Below, piece after piece: positions 41,948 to 50,433 of a DNA stretch of 64,000 nucleotides (the first letter of the stretch is position 1; each line of letters begins with the position of its first letter). The notes beneath the pieces were generated by a model, which searched no databases, was not told the DNA's origin, and was given only the letters and a program-made list of their open reading frames with translations. The position numbers and the translations under genes were made by a program. The stretch comes from Larkinella sp051857545 (GTDB lineage: Bacteria > Bacteroidota > Bacteroidia > Cytophagales > Spirosomataceae), in the NCBI RefSeq assembly GCF_051857545.1, contig NZ_JBPZHB010000004.1, forward strand, positions 310,001 through 374,000. Reading direction: 5' to 3'.

Positions 41948-42550
41948 ATGTCCGAATGTCGACCTAACGACTTGCTCGATCAGTTAGCCCGTGAAACGCA
42001 AACGCTCGTTGAGCTGGTCCTGGCGGAATTTAGTCCGCTGTCAGTTTGTGAGTTAAACCGCCAGCCCGCCCCGGATCGGTGGAGCATTGCGCAGTGCTTG
42101 GAGCACCTGAACAGCTACGGGCATTACTACCTGCCGCAGCTCGAAGCCGCCGTTTTGAAAGGCGAAACCGAGTCGATTTGGGCCGCTTCGACGTTTCGCA
42201 GCGGCTGGCTGGGTAACTACTTCGCCAATTCGATGCAGCCCAGGGCCGACGGTTCGATTGGGTTAAAAATGAAAGCCGTCAAGGAACACACGCCCGTTTC
42301 GAACCTGAATGCGTCGGCGGTTTTAGCGGTTTTTCTGGAACAGCAACACGCCTTGCTGGAACTGCTGGAACGCGCCAAACTGGTGAACATTCAAAAACTC
42401 CGCATCCCCATTTCCATTGCCCGATTCATCCGGCTTTCGGTGGGCGACACCTTCCGGTTTCTGATTGCGCACGAGCAGCGGCATGTGTTACAGGCCCGTC
42501 GCGTGGCCTCCGAGCTGATTCTTCGTCCGAACGTTTCGGTAGAATCGTAA
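41948..42550 (+). CDS. DinB-like four-helix protein
   Basis: 200 residues. DinB superfamily: the metal-ligand histidines are likely H52 (QCLEHLNSYG), with the C-terminal pair in FLIAHEQRHVLQARR (H-x3-H). It starts RPNDLLDQLARETQTL, a typical first helix. Members include bacillithiol transferase BstA and mycothiol-dependent enzymes, so a thiol-transfer role is possible; most are uncharacterised. It lies between a Crp-like regulator and GntP; a relation is not evident. Cytoplasmic. Confidence 0.85.
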   Translation: MSECRPNDLLDQLARETQTLVELVLAEFSPLSVCELNRQPAPDRWSIAQCLEHLNSYGHYYLPQLEAAVLKGETESIWAASTFRSGWLGNYFANSMQPRADGSIGLKMKAVKEHTPVSNLNASAVLAVFLEQQHALLELLERAKLVNIQKLRIPISIARFIRLSVGDTFRFLIAHEQRHVLQARRVASELILRPNVSVES

Positions 42551-42568
42551 TATTTCCTAAGTTTGGTC

Positions 42569-43885
42569 ATGCTCCTGACCATAACCATCCTCGGCATTCT
42601 TGCCCTCATTGCGCTTATCTCGTTTGTCCGCCTGCATACCTTCCTGGCCTTTCTGGCGGTTTCATTGGGCGTCGGTCTGGCCCTGGGCCAAAAACCGCTG
42701 GAAATTCTGGATTCGATTCAGAAAGGCATCGGCGGAACGCTCGGTTCCATCACTGCCATCATCGCCCTGGGCGCGATGCTCGGCAAACTGGTTGCCCAAA
42801 GCGGGGCCGCCCAGCGTATTGCCGTCAAACTCATGGATCTGGTGGGCACCCGCCACGCCCGCTGGGCTTTTCTGGTAACCGGTTTCATTGTCGGGCTGCC
42901 GTTGTTTTATTCCGTCGGATTTCTGCTGCTGGCTCCGCTGGTCATCACGGTTTCGTACCGCTATAAACTCCCCGCGCTCTACATCGGCCTGCCCATGCTG
43001 GCGTCATTGTCGGTGACGCAGGGCTACCTGCCGCCCCACCCGGCTCCGCTGGCGATTCTGAAACAGTTCAATGCCGACATGGGACTGACGCTTTTTTACG
43101 GCATCATCGTTTCCATTCCGGCCATCCTGATTTCCGGTGCCTTGTTTGGCTCGACCCTGAAACGCTACACGACCCCGGCCAATCCGGCCTTCATTGCGCC
43201 CGACCTGAGTGAAGACCAGATGCCTTCGGCCACCACCAGTTTCCTGACGGTTTTGCTGCCAATTTTATTGATTGGTCTCAGCACCTTTCTGAATCCGTTG
43301 TTGCCGGAAGGCTCGCTGGTTCAGCAAGTGATTGGTTTTGTGGGCGAACCGGTGGTGAGCATGTTCCTGTCGGTGCTGGTGGCGACTTATACGCTGGGGC
43401 TTCGGCGGGGAAAAACCATGCCGGAAGTGACCGGGCTGTTTGGCGAAGCGGTCAAGGATGTGGCCATGCTTTTCCTGATTTTTGGCGGGGCCGGGGCCTT
43501 GAAACAGGTGTTGACCGACGGTGGGGTGAGCCAGTCCATTGCCGAAATGATGGAAGATTCGACCCTGCATCCGTTTGTTCTGGCCTGGGGCATGGCCGCC
43601 CTGATCCGGGTTTGCACCGGCTCGTCGACGGTTTCGGGCATTACGACGGCCGGTTTTGTCGCGCCCATGCTGGCGGCTACGGGCGTGGAGCCTAACCTAA
43701 TGGTGCTGAGCATCGGGGCTGGTAGCATGATGTTTTCCCACGTCAACGACACCGGTTTCTGGCTGTTTCGCGAATATTTCCAGTTGTCAATGGCCGATAC
43801 GCTCAAAACCTGGTCGGTAATGGAAACGCTGGTGTCGATTACCGGTTTGGCGGGGGTGATGGCTCTGAATCTGATTCTTGGCTAG
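42569..43885 (+). CDS. Gluconate:H+ symporter, GntP family
   Basis: 438 residues from ATG 42569; about 12-14 membrane segments. Conserved GntP elements include GIGGTLGSITAIIALGAMLGKLVAQSGAAQRIA, YLPPHPAPLAI, and the C-terminal IRVCTGSSTVSGITTAGFVAPML and MFSHVNDTGFWLFREYF. It imports gluconate or a related aldonate with protons. It lies just upstream (convergent, 13 nt between stops) of the aldehyde oxidoreductase genes and near the galactonate genes, which fits a sugar-acid region. The TAAGTTTG at 42558 is too close to the start to be a likely promoter. Confidence 0.93.
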   Translation: MLLTITILGILALIALISFVRLHTFLAFLAVSLGVGLALGQKPLEILDSIQKGIGGTLGSITAIIALGAMLGKLVAQSGAAQRIAVKLMDLVGTRHARWAFLVTGFIVGLPLFYSVGFLLLAPLVITVSYRYKLPALYIGLPMLASLSVTQGYLPPHPAPLAILKQFNADMGLTLFYGIIVSIPAILISGALFGSTLKRYTTPANPAFIAPDLSEDQMPSATTSFLTVLLPILLIGLSTFLNPLLPEGSLVQQVIGFVGEPVVSMFLSVLVATYTLGLRRGKTMPEVTGLFGEAVKDVAMLFLIFGGAGALKQVLTDGGVSQSIAEMMEDSTLHPFVLAWGMAALIRVCTGSSTVSGITTAGFVAPMLAATGVEPNLMVLSIGAGSMMFSHVNDTGFWLFREYFQLSMADTLKTWSVMETLVSITGLAGVMALNLILG

Positions 43886-43898
43886 AAACTTTTGCCGT

Positions 43899-46148
43899 TC
43901 AGACCAGCTTGTCCACGGTAATCGGCAGTTCCCGAACCCGTTTCCCGGTGGCGTGAAAAACCGCATTGGCCACCGCAGCCGCCACGCCAACGATGGCGAT
44001 TTCGCCCAGGCCTTTCGCGCCGATCGGGTTGACGTGAACATCCGGCTGATCCACGAAAAAGACCTCGATTTGCGGAATATCGGCGTGAACCGGGATGTGG
44101 TAGCTGGAAAAATCGCTGGTTACGTAGCGGCCATACCGGTGGTCCATCACGGATTCCTCCATCAACGCCATGCCGATTCCGCCCACGACGCCCCCAATGG
44201 ACTGGCTGCGGGCGGTTTGGTAGTTGATGATTTTGCCGACATCGGCGCAGGTTACCACCCGTTTGACGCGCACCTCACCGGTGACGGGACTTACCTGAAC
44301 TTCCACAAAATGACAGCCAAACGAATACATGGAATACTGGTCACGCTCCGGCCCCGATTTCGATTCTTCCGTGACTTCCACCCGGGGCAGCTTGTGATAC
44401 TTCAGAATGTCCGTGTACAAAACGCTTGACCGGGACTCGGCATTTGGATAAATCCGGCCATTCTTAATCACGATTTCGTCGGGCCAGGCACTGCTCAGGA
44501 TGGAACCGGGCATAGATGCTCCGAGAATCAGGAGCTTGTTTTTCAGGGCTTTGCAGGCATCGTGAACGGCTGATCCCACGCTGGGAATGGTGGCCGACCC
44601 GCTCTGGCCGGGGGCGTCGGGTAAACTGGAATCGCCCAGATCGAAGCGGATTTTTTTGGGACTGACGCCCAGCATCCGGGCCGCAATCTGCGTCATGACC
44701 GTACCGGTTCCGGGGCCAATGTCCATCGTCGCGCTCTGGACCACCACCGAACCGTCGGCTTGCATCATCGCTTTGGCTTTGGAAGGATGGCGGTGAAAAC
44801 CGTAGAGACTGGACGCCATGCCGTAGCCGACCCACATGCCATCGGTTTGCATCGACCGGGGTTCCGGCTTACGGTTTTTCCAGCCAAACTGCTCCGATCC
44901 CATGCGATAACACTCTTTCAGCGACTTGGCCGACCACGGCAGGTTTCGTTCGGGGTCGGCATCGGCGTGGTTCCGCAGCCGCAATTCCAGCGGGTCGAGT
45001 TGTAGGGCAAAAGCCAGTTCGTCGAGCGCCGATTCCAGGGCAAACATCCCCGTCGCATCGCCGGGGCCACGCATCCAGGTGGGCGTGTTCACATCCAGGT
45101 TGAGCAGCCGGTAGCGGGTGGACACATTAAGGCAGGCATACATCGCCCTCGTGGCCAGGATTGTTCGTTCGAGGTGTTCTTCGTAGGCCGAAGTCTGCCC
45201 AACGCCTTCGTGCGTAATCGCCGTCAGGATGCCGGTTTTGGTGGCACCCATCGCAATTTTTTGTTCGGTAAAAGGGCGATATCCCACCGAGGTAAACATC
45301 AATTCGCGGCCCAGAACCAGTTTGACCGGCCGTTTGACCTGTTTGGCTGCCAGCACAGCCGCAACTGTGTGGGGCCAGACCCGGATGCCCGAACCAAAAG
45401 CCCCTCCGATAAATTGGGCGTTCACTTTTACATTGTCACGAGGCAATTTAAACGCCTGCGCCAGATTGCCCTGCGCCGATTTAACCCCCTGATTTTTATC
45501 GTAAACCGTCAGCTTGTCGTCGGCTTCCCAAACCGCAATAATGGCGTGGGGTTCCAGCGGCTGGTGATGCTGGGTGGGAATGGTATAAGTAGCTTCCAGT
45601 TTGACTTCCGCCGATTGCATCGTGTCGGGATCACCCCGGTCGTAATCCTGAAACGGGGACGTTTTGTTCCGCTGTACGTTAACCGCAATGGCTGCTTTTG
45701 ACCGGTTGGCGACAAAGTCAGTCTGGTGGGTTTCAGTCTGGTAATCAATCTCTACCAGCGAAGCCGCCTGTTGAGCCTGCTCCAGCGTTTGGGCCACCAC
45801 CATCGCAACGGGTTGGCCGCTGAAATAGATCAATTCATCATAAAACACCCGAAACGCCGTGCCGATCTGAGCCCGTTCGGCGGGTTGTTTGACGGGTGGG
45901 TAAGCGGGTACACCGGGCGAATTCCGGTGGCTGATGACGGCCAGAACACCCGGCGCTGCTTCCGCCGGTTTGGCGTTTATGTTCGTAATGCGGCCTTTGG
46001 CGATGGTGCTGGTAATCAGAACCGCGTGGGCAAGGTTGTCGAACGGATATTCGGCTGAATAGGTGGCCGCTCCCGTTACTTTCAATCGGCCATCGACGCG
46101 GTTGAGCGAAGGTTCCGGTTCGGCAGGAGGTAGGTGGGCATTTGCCAT
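43899..46148 (-). CDS. paoC: Molybdopterin-binding subunit, periplasmic aldehyde oxidoreductase type (PaoC/YagR)
   Basis: 749 residues, xanthine-dehydrogenase family large subunit. Typical blocks: DRGDPDTMQSAEVKLEATYTIPTQHHQPLEPHAIIAVWE, GGAFGSGIRVWPHT, WMRGPGDATGMFALES, VVGGIGMALMEESVMDH and, near the C-terminus, GAKGLGEIA, with the catalytic Glu in GLGE. The enzyme, as in E. coli PaoABC, oxidises aldehydes to acids in the periplasm using molybdopterin-cytosine dinucleotide. The order PaoA-PaoB-PaoC is kept on the minus strand, but a chaperone gene (PaoD) is not in the window. It is the last gene of a three-gene operon. Confidence 0.9.
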   Translation of the reverse strand: MANAHLPPAEPEPSLNRVDGRLKVTGAATYSAEYPFDNLAHAVLITSTIAKGRITNINAKPAEAAPGVLAVISHRNSPGVPAYPPVKQPAERAQIGTAFRVFYDELIYFSGQPVAMVVAQTLEQAQQAASLVEIDYQTETHQTDFVANRSKAAIAVNVQRNKTSPFQDYDRGDPDTMQSAEVKLEATYTIPTQHHQPLEPHAIIAVWEADDKLTVYDKNQGVKSAQGNLAQAFKLPRDNVKVNAQFIGGAFGSGIRVWPHTVAAVLAAKQVKRPVKLVLGRELMFTSVGYRPFTEQKIAMGATKTGILTAITHEGVGQTSAYEEHLERTILATRAMYACLNVSTRYRLLNLDVNTPTWMRGPGDATGMFALESALDELAFALQLDPLELRLRNHADADPERNLPWSAKSLKECYRMGSEQFGWKNRKPEPRSMQTDGMWVGYGMASSLYGFHRHPSKAKAMMQADGSVVVQSATMDIGPGTGTVMTQIAARMLGVSPKKIRFDLGDSSLPDAPGQSGSATIPSVGSAVHDACKALKNKLLILGASMPGSILSSAWPDEIVIKNGRIYPNAESRSSVLYTDILKYHKLPRVEVTEESKSGPERDQYSMYSFGCHFVEVQVSPVTGEVRVKRVVTCADVGKIINYQTARSQSIGGVVGGIGMALMEESVMDHRYGRYVTSDFSSYHIPVHADIPQIEVFFVDQPDVHVNPIGAKGLGEIAIVGVAAAVANAVFHATGKRVRELPITVDKLV

Positions 46149-46156
46149 AGAATGGA

Positions 46157-47155
46157 TCAGGAAAGACCGGCGGCTATTTTTAACGCCTGAACAATGGCGT
46201 TCGGTGCGACTTTCAGTTTGTAGGCATTGTGTTCAAACGCCCGCGCGCCCTGCATGGCGACTTCAGCAGCCTGGCGAAAAATCGTTTCAGAAACCGTTTG
46301 CCCGGTCAGCAGCTTTTCGGCTTCGAACAACCGCCAGGGTTTGTGCGCTACGCCCCCCATCGCCAGTCGGACGGTTTTGATCCGGTTTTGGTCGATGTCG
46401 AGCGCGGCTGCCACCGAGACCAGCGCGAAGACGTAGGAGGCCCGGTCGCGCACCTTGAGATAATGGACGTGTTTCGGAAAAACCGCATCGGGAATCTCCA
46501 CCGCCGTGATGAGTTCACCGTTTGCCAGGGTAGTATCCTGCTCGGGTCGGTTGTTTGGTAATCGGTGAAAATCGTTCATCGGAATTTGCCGTTCTCCATG
46601 GGGACCCTGCACCCAAACCTTTGCTTCCAGTGCCGACAATGCCACACTCAAATCGCTGGGGTGAACGGCGATGCAACTCCTGGGATCGGGTTTTTCGGGA
46701 ACCCCAAAGATGGCGTGCATCCGGTTGATGCCTCCCAAAGCGCCACAGCCCGAACCGGGAATCCGTTTGTTGCAGGGGAAGGCCCGGTCGTAAAAATAGG
46801 GGCAACGGGTTCGCTGGAGCAGATTGCCGCCCACCGTCGCCATGTTGCGCAACTGACCCGACGCCCCGGCATTGAGGGCCTGCACCAGCAGCGGATGGCT
46901 GGCCAGAACCCGTTTGTGGCTGGCGACCTCGCTGTTCAGTACCAGTGCTCCAATTCGGAGAAAACCGTCCCGCTTTTCGATCTTTTTCAGCGGTAAGCGG
47001 TTGATATCGACCAGTTTTTCGGGAGCCGCAATGTTGTGTTTCATCAGGTCGATGAGGTTGGTACCCCCGGCAATAAACTGCGCTTTCGGATTAGTAGCGA
47101 CCAGTTCGATGGCTTCCTGAAGGGTTGAAGGGCGGACGTATTCGAAAGGCTTCAT
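46157..47155 (-). CDS. paoB: FAD-binding subunit of periplasmic aldehyde oxidoreductase (PaoB/YagS)
   Basis: 332 residues. FAD/CO dehydrogenase flavoprotein domain: YVRPSTLQEAIELVATNPKAQFIAGGTNLIDLMKHN, then NMATVGGNLLQRTRCPYFYDRAFPCNKR, with a cysteine-rich loop (C132, C143 in RTRCPYF ... FPCNKR and SGCGALGG) that in E. coli PaoB holds an extra 4Fe-4S cluster. It passes electrons between the molybdenum and iron-sulfur subunits. Its start overlaps the PaoA stop by 4 nt (ATGA), and PaoC begins 8 nt after its stop, so the operon is translationally coupled. Confidence 0.9.
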   Translation of the reverse strand: MKPFEYVRPSTLQEAIELVATNPKAQFIAGGTNLIDLMKHNIAAPEKLVDINRLPLKKIEKRDGFLRIGALVLNSEVASHKRVLASHPLLVQALNAGASGQLRNMATVGGNLLQRTRCPYFYDRAFPCNKRIPGSGCGALGGINRMHAIFGVPEKPDPRSCIAVHPSDLSVALSALEAKVWVQGPHGERQIPMNDFHRLPNNRPEQDTTLANGELITAVEIPDAVFPKHVHYLKVRDRASYVFALVSVAAALDIDQNRIKTVRLAMGGVAHKPWRLFEAEKLLTGQTVSETIFRQAAEVAMQGARAFEHNAYKLKVAPNAIVQALKIAAGLS

Positions 47156-47805
47156 GCGTTCTGACCACCGGTTTTAACGTCCAGAATGGCTTTCACAATA
47201 TTGGGATAAGCTCCGCACCGGCAGAGGTTGCCGCTCATGTATTCCTGAATGTCGGCTTCGGAATTGGCGCGCCCCTCGCGAACGCAACTCACCGCCGACA
47301 TCAGTTGGCCGGGGGTGCAATAGCCACATTGAAAACCGTCATGTTTGATGAACGCTTCCTGCATCGGATGCAAACGGTCGCCTTTTGCCAGCCCTTCAAT
47401 GGTGGTTATTTTCCGCCCGTTCTGCATGACTGCAAAGCTCAGGCAGGCCAGCACCCGCTGTCCGTCGACATGAACGGTACAGGCTCCGCACTGGCCGAAA
47501 TCGCACCCTTTTTTGGTGCCGGTCAGTCCGAGTTGTTCGCGCAATAAGTCGAGCAGAGTGGTTCGCGGATCAGTGGAAAGCCGCTGTTTTTTGCCGTTGA
47601 CCGAGAGGGTGAAGCTCACTTTTTCGGCATTTCCGACGGGAGCTTCATCCGAATCCGGTTCGGCGGTTTTCAGGAACGGGAAGGGAGAAAGGGTCAGGCC
47701 AGCCACCGCCAGCGACTGTTTCAAAAACAACCGACGGTCACTCTGCTCAAAAAAGGTACCATCGTCCGGTGGGGTCGGGTCGTCTGGTTTATCGTCCGTC
47801 ATCAA
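47152..47805 (-). CDS. paoA: 2Fe-2S subunit of periplasmic aldehyde oxidoreductase (PaoA/YagT), Tat-exported
   Basis: 217 residues. A Tat signal is clear: SDRRLFLKQSLAVAGLTLSPFP. The first [2Fe-2S] motif is GCDFGQCGACTVHVDG with C further on in VLACLSF; the second is GFQCGYCTPGQLMSA and GNLCRCGAYPN. This is the order of xanthine-oxidase-family small subunits. Being Tat-targeted, it should carry the folded three-subunit complex to the periplasm. It is the first gene of the operon, 172 nt from the divergent LacI gene; the region between holds the operator. Confidence 0.92.
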   Translation of the reverse strand: MMTDDKPDDPTPPDDGTFFEQSDRRLFLKQSLAVAGLTLSPFPFLKTAEPDSDEAPVGNAEKVSFTLSVNGKKQRLSTDPRTTLLDLLREQLGLTGTKKGCDFGQCGACTVHVDGQRVLACLSFAVMQNGRKITTIEGLAKGDRLHPMQEAFIKHDGFQCGYCTPGQLMSAVSCVREGRANSEADIQEYMSGNLCRCGAYPNIVKAILDVKTGGQNA

Positions 47806-47922
47806 AAACTAAGGTTAAAGGTCGTCAGGGTAAAGTTAGTTTATAGTGGTCAGATTTATATTTTCTGAGACGACTGACGTAATTAAATTCAAATAACAAA
47901 ACTAAATAAAAAAAATATACCA

Positions 47923-47958
47923 TTTTGTTTTTTGTTTAATCGATTAAACATACATTTG
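47923..47958 (+). promoter_or_regulatory. lacI-family gene promoter with internal 18-bp operator
   Basis: TTTTG at 47923-47927 and TACATTTG at 47951-47958, spaced 23 nt, match the Bacteroidota -33/-7 promoter. Between them lies TGTTTAATCGATTAAACA (47933-47950), a perfect 18-bp palindrome with central CG, typical of LacI-family operators. A repressor bound there would block this promoter. The start codon of the regulator is at 47978. Confidence 0.75.
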
Positions 47959-47977
47959 AAGCGCCTGACTGCTCCTC

Positions 47978-49015
47978 ATGAACAAGAAGAAAGTTTCCCT
48001 GAAAGACATTGCTGAGAAAGCGCAGGTTTCAACCGCACTGGTTTCGTATGTTCTGAATGGAAAAGAAAAAGAAAGCCGGGTCGGGCACGAGATCGCCGTT
48101 AAAATCAAACAGATTGCCAAGGAGCTGAATTACCAGCCGAATTACCTGGCGAAAAGTTTGCGGAGTGGAAAAACCCAGACGATTGGGTTGATTATTGCCG
48201 ACATATCGAACCCGTTTTTTGCCAATATCGCCCGCATTGTGGAAGATGAAGCGAAAAAAAACGGATATACGGTTATCATCGGCAGTTCGGATGAAAAAGC
48301 GGAGAAGTCCTGGGATCTGATCACGGTTTTTCTGAACCGACAGGTGGACGGTTTTATCATCGTCTCGTCGGAAAATTCGGAAGAGCAGATTGAGTACCTG
48401 ATTGAAAAGAACGTTGCTTTCGTCTTGTTGGACCGGCACTTCCCCGACATTCCTACCCATTTTGTTTCGCTGAACAGTTACAAAGCCGCCTTCGATGCGG
48501 GCGTTCATTTGATTCAGGGCGGGTATAAAAATATTGGGCTCATTGCCTATAAATCACAACTCTTTCACATGCAGGAGCGAATCCGGGGCTACCGGGAGTC
48601 GCTGGCAGAAAATGGAATTTCGTTTCAGCCGGGCTGGCTGAAAGAAGTAGGGTTCGATACGATCGACGAGGAAATCAAAATCGGCATCGACGAGATGCTG
48701 GCGTCGGCGTTTCCGGTGGATGCCCTGATTTTTGCGACCTACCGGCTGGCCATCACCGGTTTGAAATACATTAACGCGCTGGGATTGAAGGTCCCGGATG
48801 ATCTGGCCATCGTCAGTTTTGGTCAGGCCGAAGTGTTTGATCTGTACTATTGCCCGATTACTTACGTCTTGCAACCCATGGAGGAGTTGGGAAAAACCGC
48901 CGTTGAAATTTTGATTCATCAATTGAAAGAACCTCATGATGAAAAAAGACAGATTCTGATGGAGGCCCAACTGATGGCGCGGGATTCGTCCCGACCCAAA
49001 GCAGCCATTTCCTGA
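47978..49015 (+). CDS. LacI-family transcriptional regulator
   Basis: 345 residues. The N-terminal LacI helix-turn-helix reads VSLKDIAEKAQVSTALVSYVLNG with the hinge-like segment; the periplasmic-binding-protein-like effector domain starts at TIGLIIADISNPFFANIARIVE. It is expected to bind a sugar or sugar acid as inducer. The perfect palindrome inside its own promoter and a 16/18 copy at 49037-49054 upstream of the first catabolic gene suggest autoregulation and control of the galactonate block. The divergent PaoABC operon shares the upstream region, so it may be co-regulated. Confidence 0.93.
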   Translation: MNKKKVSLKDIAEKAQVSTALVSYVLNGKEKESRVGHEIAVKIKQIAKELNYQPNYLAKSLRSGKTQTIGLIIADISNPFFANIARIVEDEAKKNGYTVIIGSSDEKAEKSWDLITVFLNRQVDGFIIVSSENSEEQIEYLIEKNVAFVLLDRHFPDIPTHFVSLNSYKAAFDAGVHLIQGGYKNIGLIAYKSQLFHMQERIRGYRESLAENGISFQPGWLKEVGFDTIDEEIKIGIDEMLASAFPVDALIFATYRLAITGLKYINALGLKVPDDLAIVSFGQAEVFDLYYCPITYVLQPMEELGKTAVEILIHQLKEPHDEKRQILMEAQLMARDSSRPKAAIS

Positions 49016-49036
49016 AAATTCATCATTTTGGTGATC

Positions 49037-49054
49037 TGCTTAATCGTTTAAACA
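49037..49054 (+). promoter_or_regulatory. Second LacI-type operator copy
   Basis: TGCTTAATCGTTTAAACA matches the perfect palindrome at 47933-47950 in 16 of 18 positions, keeping the central CG. It lies 137 nt upstream of the Tat-exported dehydratase gene. No TAnnTTTG box was found next to it. Confidence 0.65.
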
Positions 49055-49057
49055 ATA

Positions 49058-49147
49058 CCCCAAATCCCCTGAAGGAGACTTGGACGATAAATAATCCGAG
49101 TGCATAAAGTCCCCTTTAGGCCGGGCCGACGCTTCGGGATTTAGGGG
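49058..49147. repeat. Interrupted palindrome CCCCAAATCCCC...
   Basis: Left arm 49058-49081 (CCCCAAATCCCCTGAAGGAG) and right arm starting AAGTCCCCTTTAGG (about 49107-49120) and ending GATTTAGGGG (about 49138-49147) are imperfect inverted copies. A 15-nt GC-rich insert at about 49121-49135 interrupts the right arm. It is not built of heptamers. It lies between the LacI gene and the dehydratase gene, just after the second operator. Confidence 0.7.
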
Positions 49148-49191
49148 CCAATAGTACACTATTCCTTACCCTTAATTTTTTCCGTTTTTGT

Positions 49192-50433
49192 ATGCAACGA
49201 AGACATTTTCTGAAATCTGCGGTGCTGGGTTCCGGAGCCATTCTGACTGGAATTCCCTTGTTGAGTGAAGCGGCCATTCCCAAACTGAAGATTACCAAAA
49301 TCCGGTATTATGCGGCCCCCGGCTACAACAAACCGCTGTTTAATCAGGCGCGGGGCATTGTCGAGATCGAAACCGACGGCGGTATTGTTGGCATCGGTGA
49401 AGGCGGTTCGAAAGACATGATCGAGCAGTGTGCGCAGATGATGATTGGCGAAAATCCGTTCCGCATCGAACACATCTGGCAGAACCTGTACCGGGGCATG
49501 TTTTACCCGCCGGGCCGCGAAAAACTGCACGCCCAGGGGGCGCTCGACATGGCGCTTTGGGATCTCAAAGGCAAGGCGCTCGGTGTGCCGGTGTATGAAC
49601 TGCTCGGCGGTGCGACCCGCGATTACGTCGAATGCTACGCCACCGGTTTCCGGGCGTCCAAAGCGACAACGGAAGAAGGTCGCGCGCAGGATTGCATCAA
49701 GGCCGGTTTGCGGGCTTACCGGATCGGGCCGACGGGCGGAAACGGCACCGAACCGTTCGATTTTTACGATAACGCGAAGAAAACCATCGACTTCTGCAAA
49801 CGCATCGACGCGGCCGTTGGCGGGGGCGGCAAGTGGGCCGTCGATCTGCACACCCGGTTCGACACCACCGAAGGCATCAAAATCTGCAAGGCGCTGGAAT
49901 CGCTGGAACCGTATTTTGTGGAGGACATCGTCCGGTCGGAAAACCCGGATGTCTACAAAACCGTGCGAGCGATGACCAACGTGCCCATTGCCGTGGGCGA
50001 ACAGTTTGGCGACCGCTGGGACAGCAACACCTTTATCGAGCAGCACCTGATCGACTATACCCGGTTTACGGTTCCGAATACCGGCGGTATTTCCGAATTC
50101 AAAAAACTGGCGTCGATGTGTGAAACCCATTACGTGGGCATGATTCCGCATTTTACCGGCCCGTTATCCACGGCCACCCTGGTTCACGTCCTGGGCTCGA
50201 GCAGTCCGACGCGCTGCCTGATGGAACTGGGTGGGGGCGAACCCGAACGGCCGCCCTACTTTAACGAAGACTACGTGAATTTTAAAAACGGCAAATTATA
50301 CCTCAATCCTGAACCGGGGCTGGGCGTCAAATTTGACCCGAAAAAAGCGACGTTTGTCCTGGAAGTTACCGCCAACACGAAGTTCCCGCACCCGATCCTG
50401 AAAGCCCCGGATGGTTCCATCCATAACTGGTAG
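49192..50433 (+). CDS. Exported enolase-superfamily sugar-acid dehydratase
   Basis: 413 residues. A Tat signal at the very start, MQRRHFLKSAVLGSGAILTG (RRxFLK), suggests export of the folded enzyme. Mandelate racemase/muconate lactonizing domain follows: metal ligands are likely D218, E244 and E270, with H220 (DLHTRFD) as possible acid/base and H320 (MIPHFTG) as second acid/base. This D-x-H, E, E, H set is that of galactonate/mannonate-type dehydratases. Substrate not decided; an aldonate is likely. It is the first gene after the LacI-like operator copy. The heptamer palindrome E overlaps its stop codon by one base. Confidence 0.88.
   Translation: MQRRHFLKSAVLGSGAILTGIPLLSEAAIPKLKITKIRYYAAPGYNKPLFNQARGIVEIETDGGIVGIGEGGSKDMIEQCAQMMIGENPFRIEHIWQNLYRGMFYPPGREKLHAQGALDMALWDLKGKALGVPVYELLGGATRDYVECYATGFRASKATTEEGRAQDCIKAGLRAYRIGPTGGNGTEPFDFYDNAKKTIDFCKRIDAAVGGGGKWAVDLHTRFDTTEGIKICKALESLEPYFVEDIVRSENPDVYKTVRAMTNVPIAVGEQFGDRWDSNTFIEQHLIDYTRFTVPNTGGISEFKKLASMCETHYVGMIPHFTGPLSTATLVHVLGSSSPTRCLMELGGGEPERPPYFNEDYVNFKNGKLYLNPEPGLGVKFDPKKATFVLEVTANTKFPHPILKAPDGSIHNW

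Noticed and set aside
42558..42565. TAAGTTTG box before the GntP gene as promoter
   Set aside because: It ends only 3 nt before the ATG, which leaves no room for a transcript start and leader. Probably a chance match.
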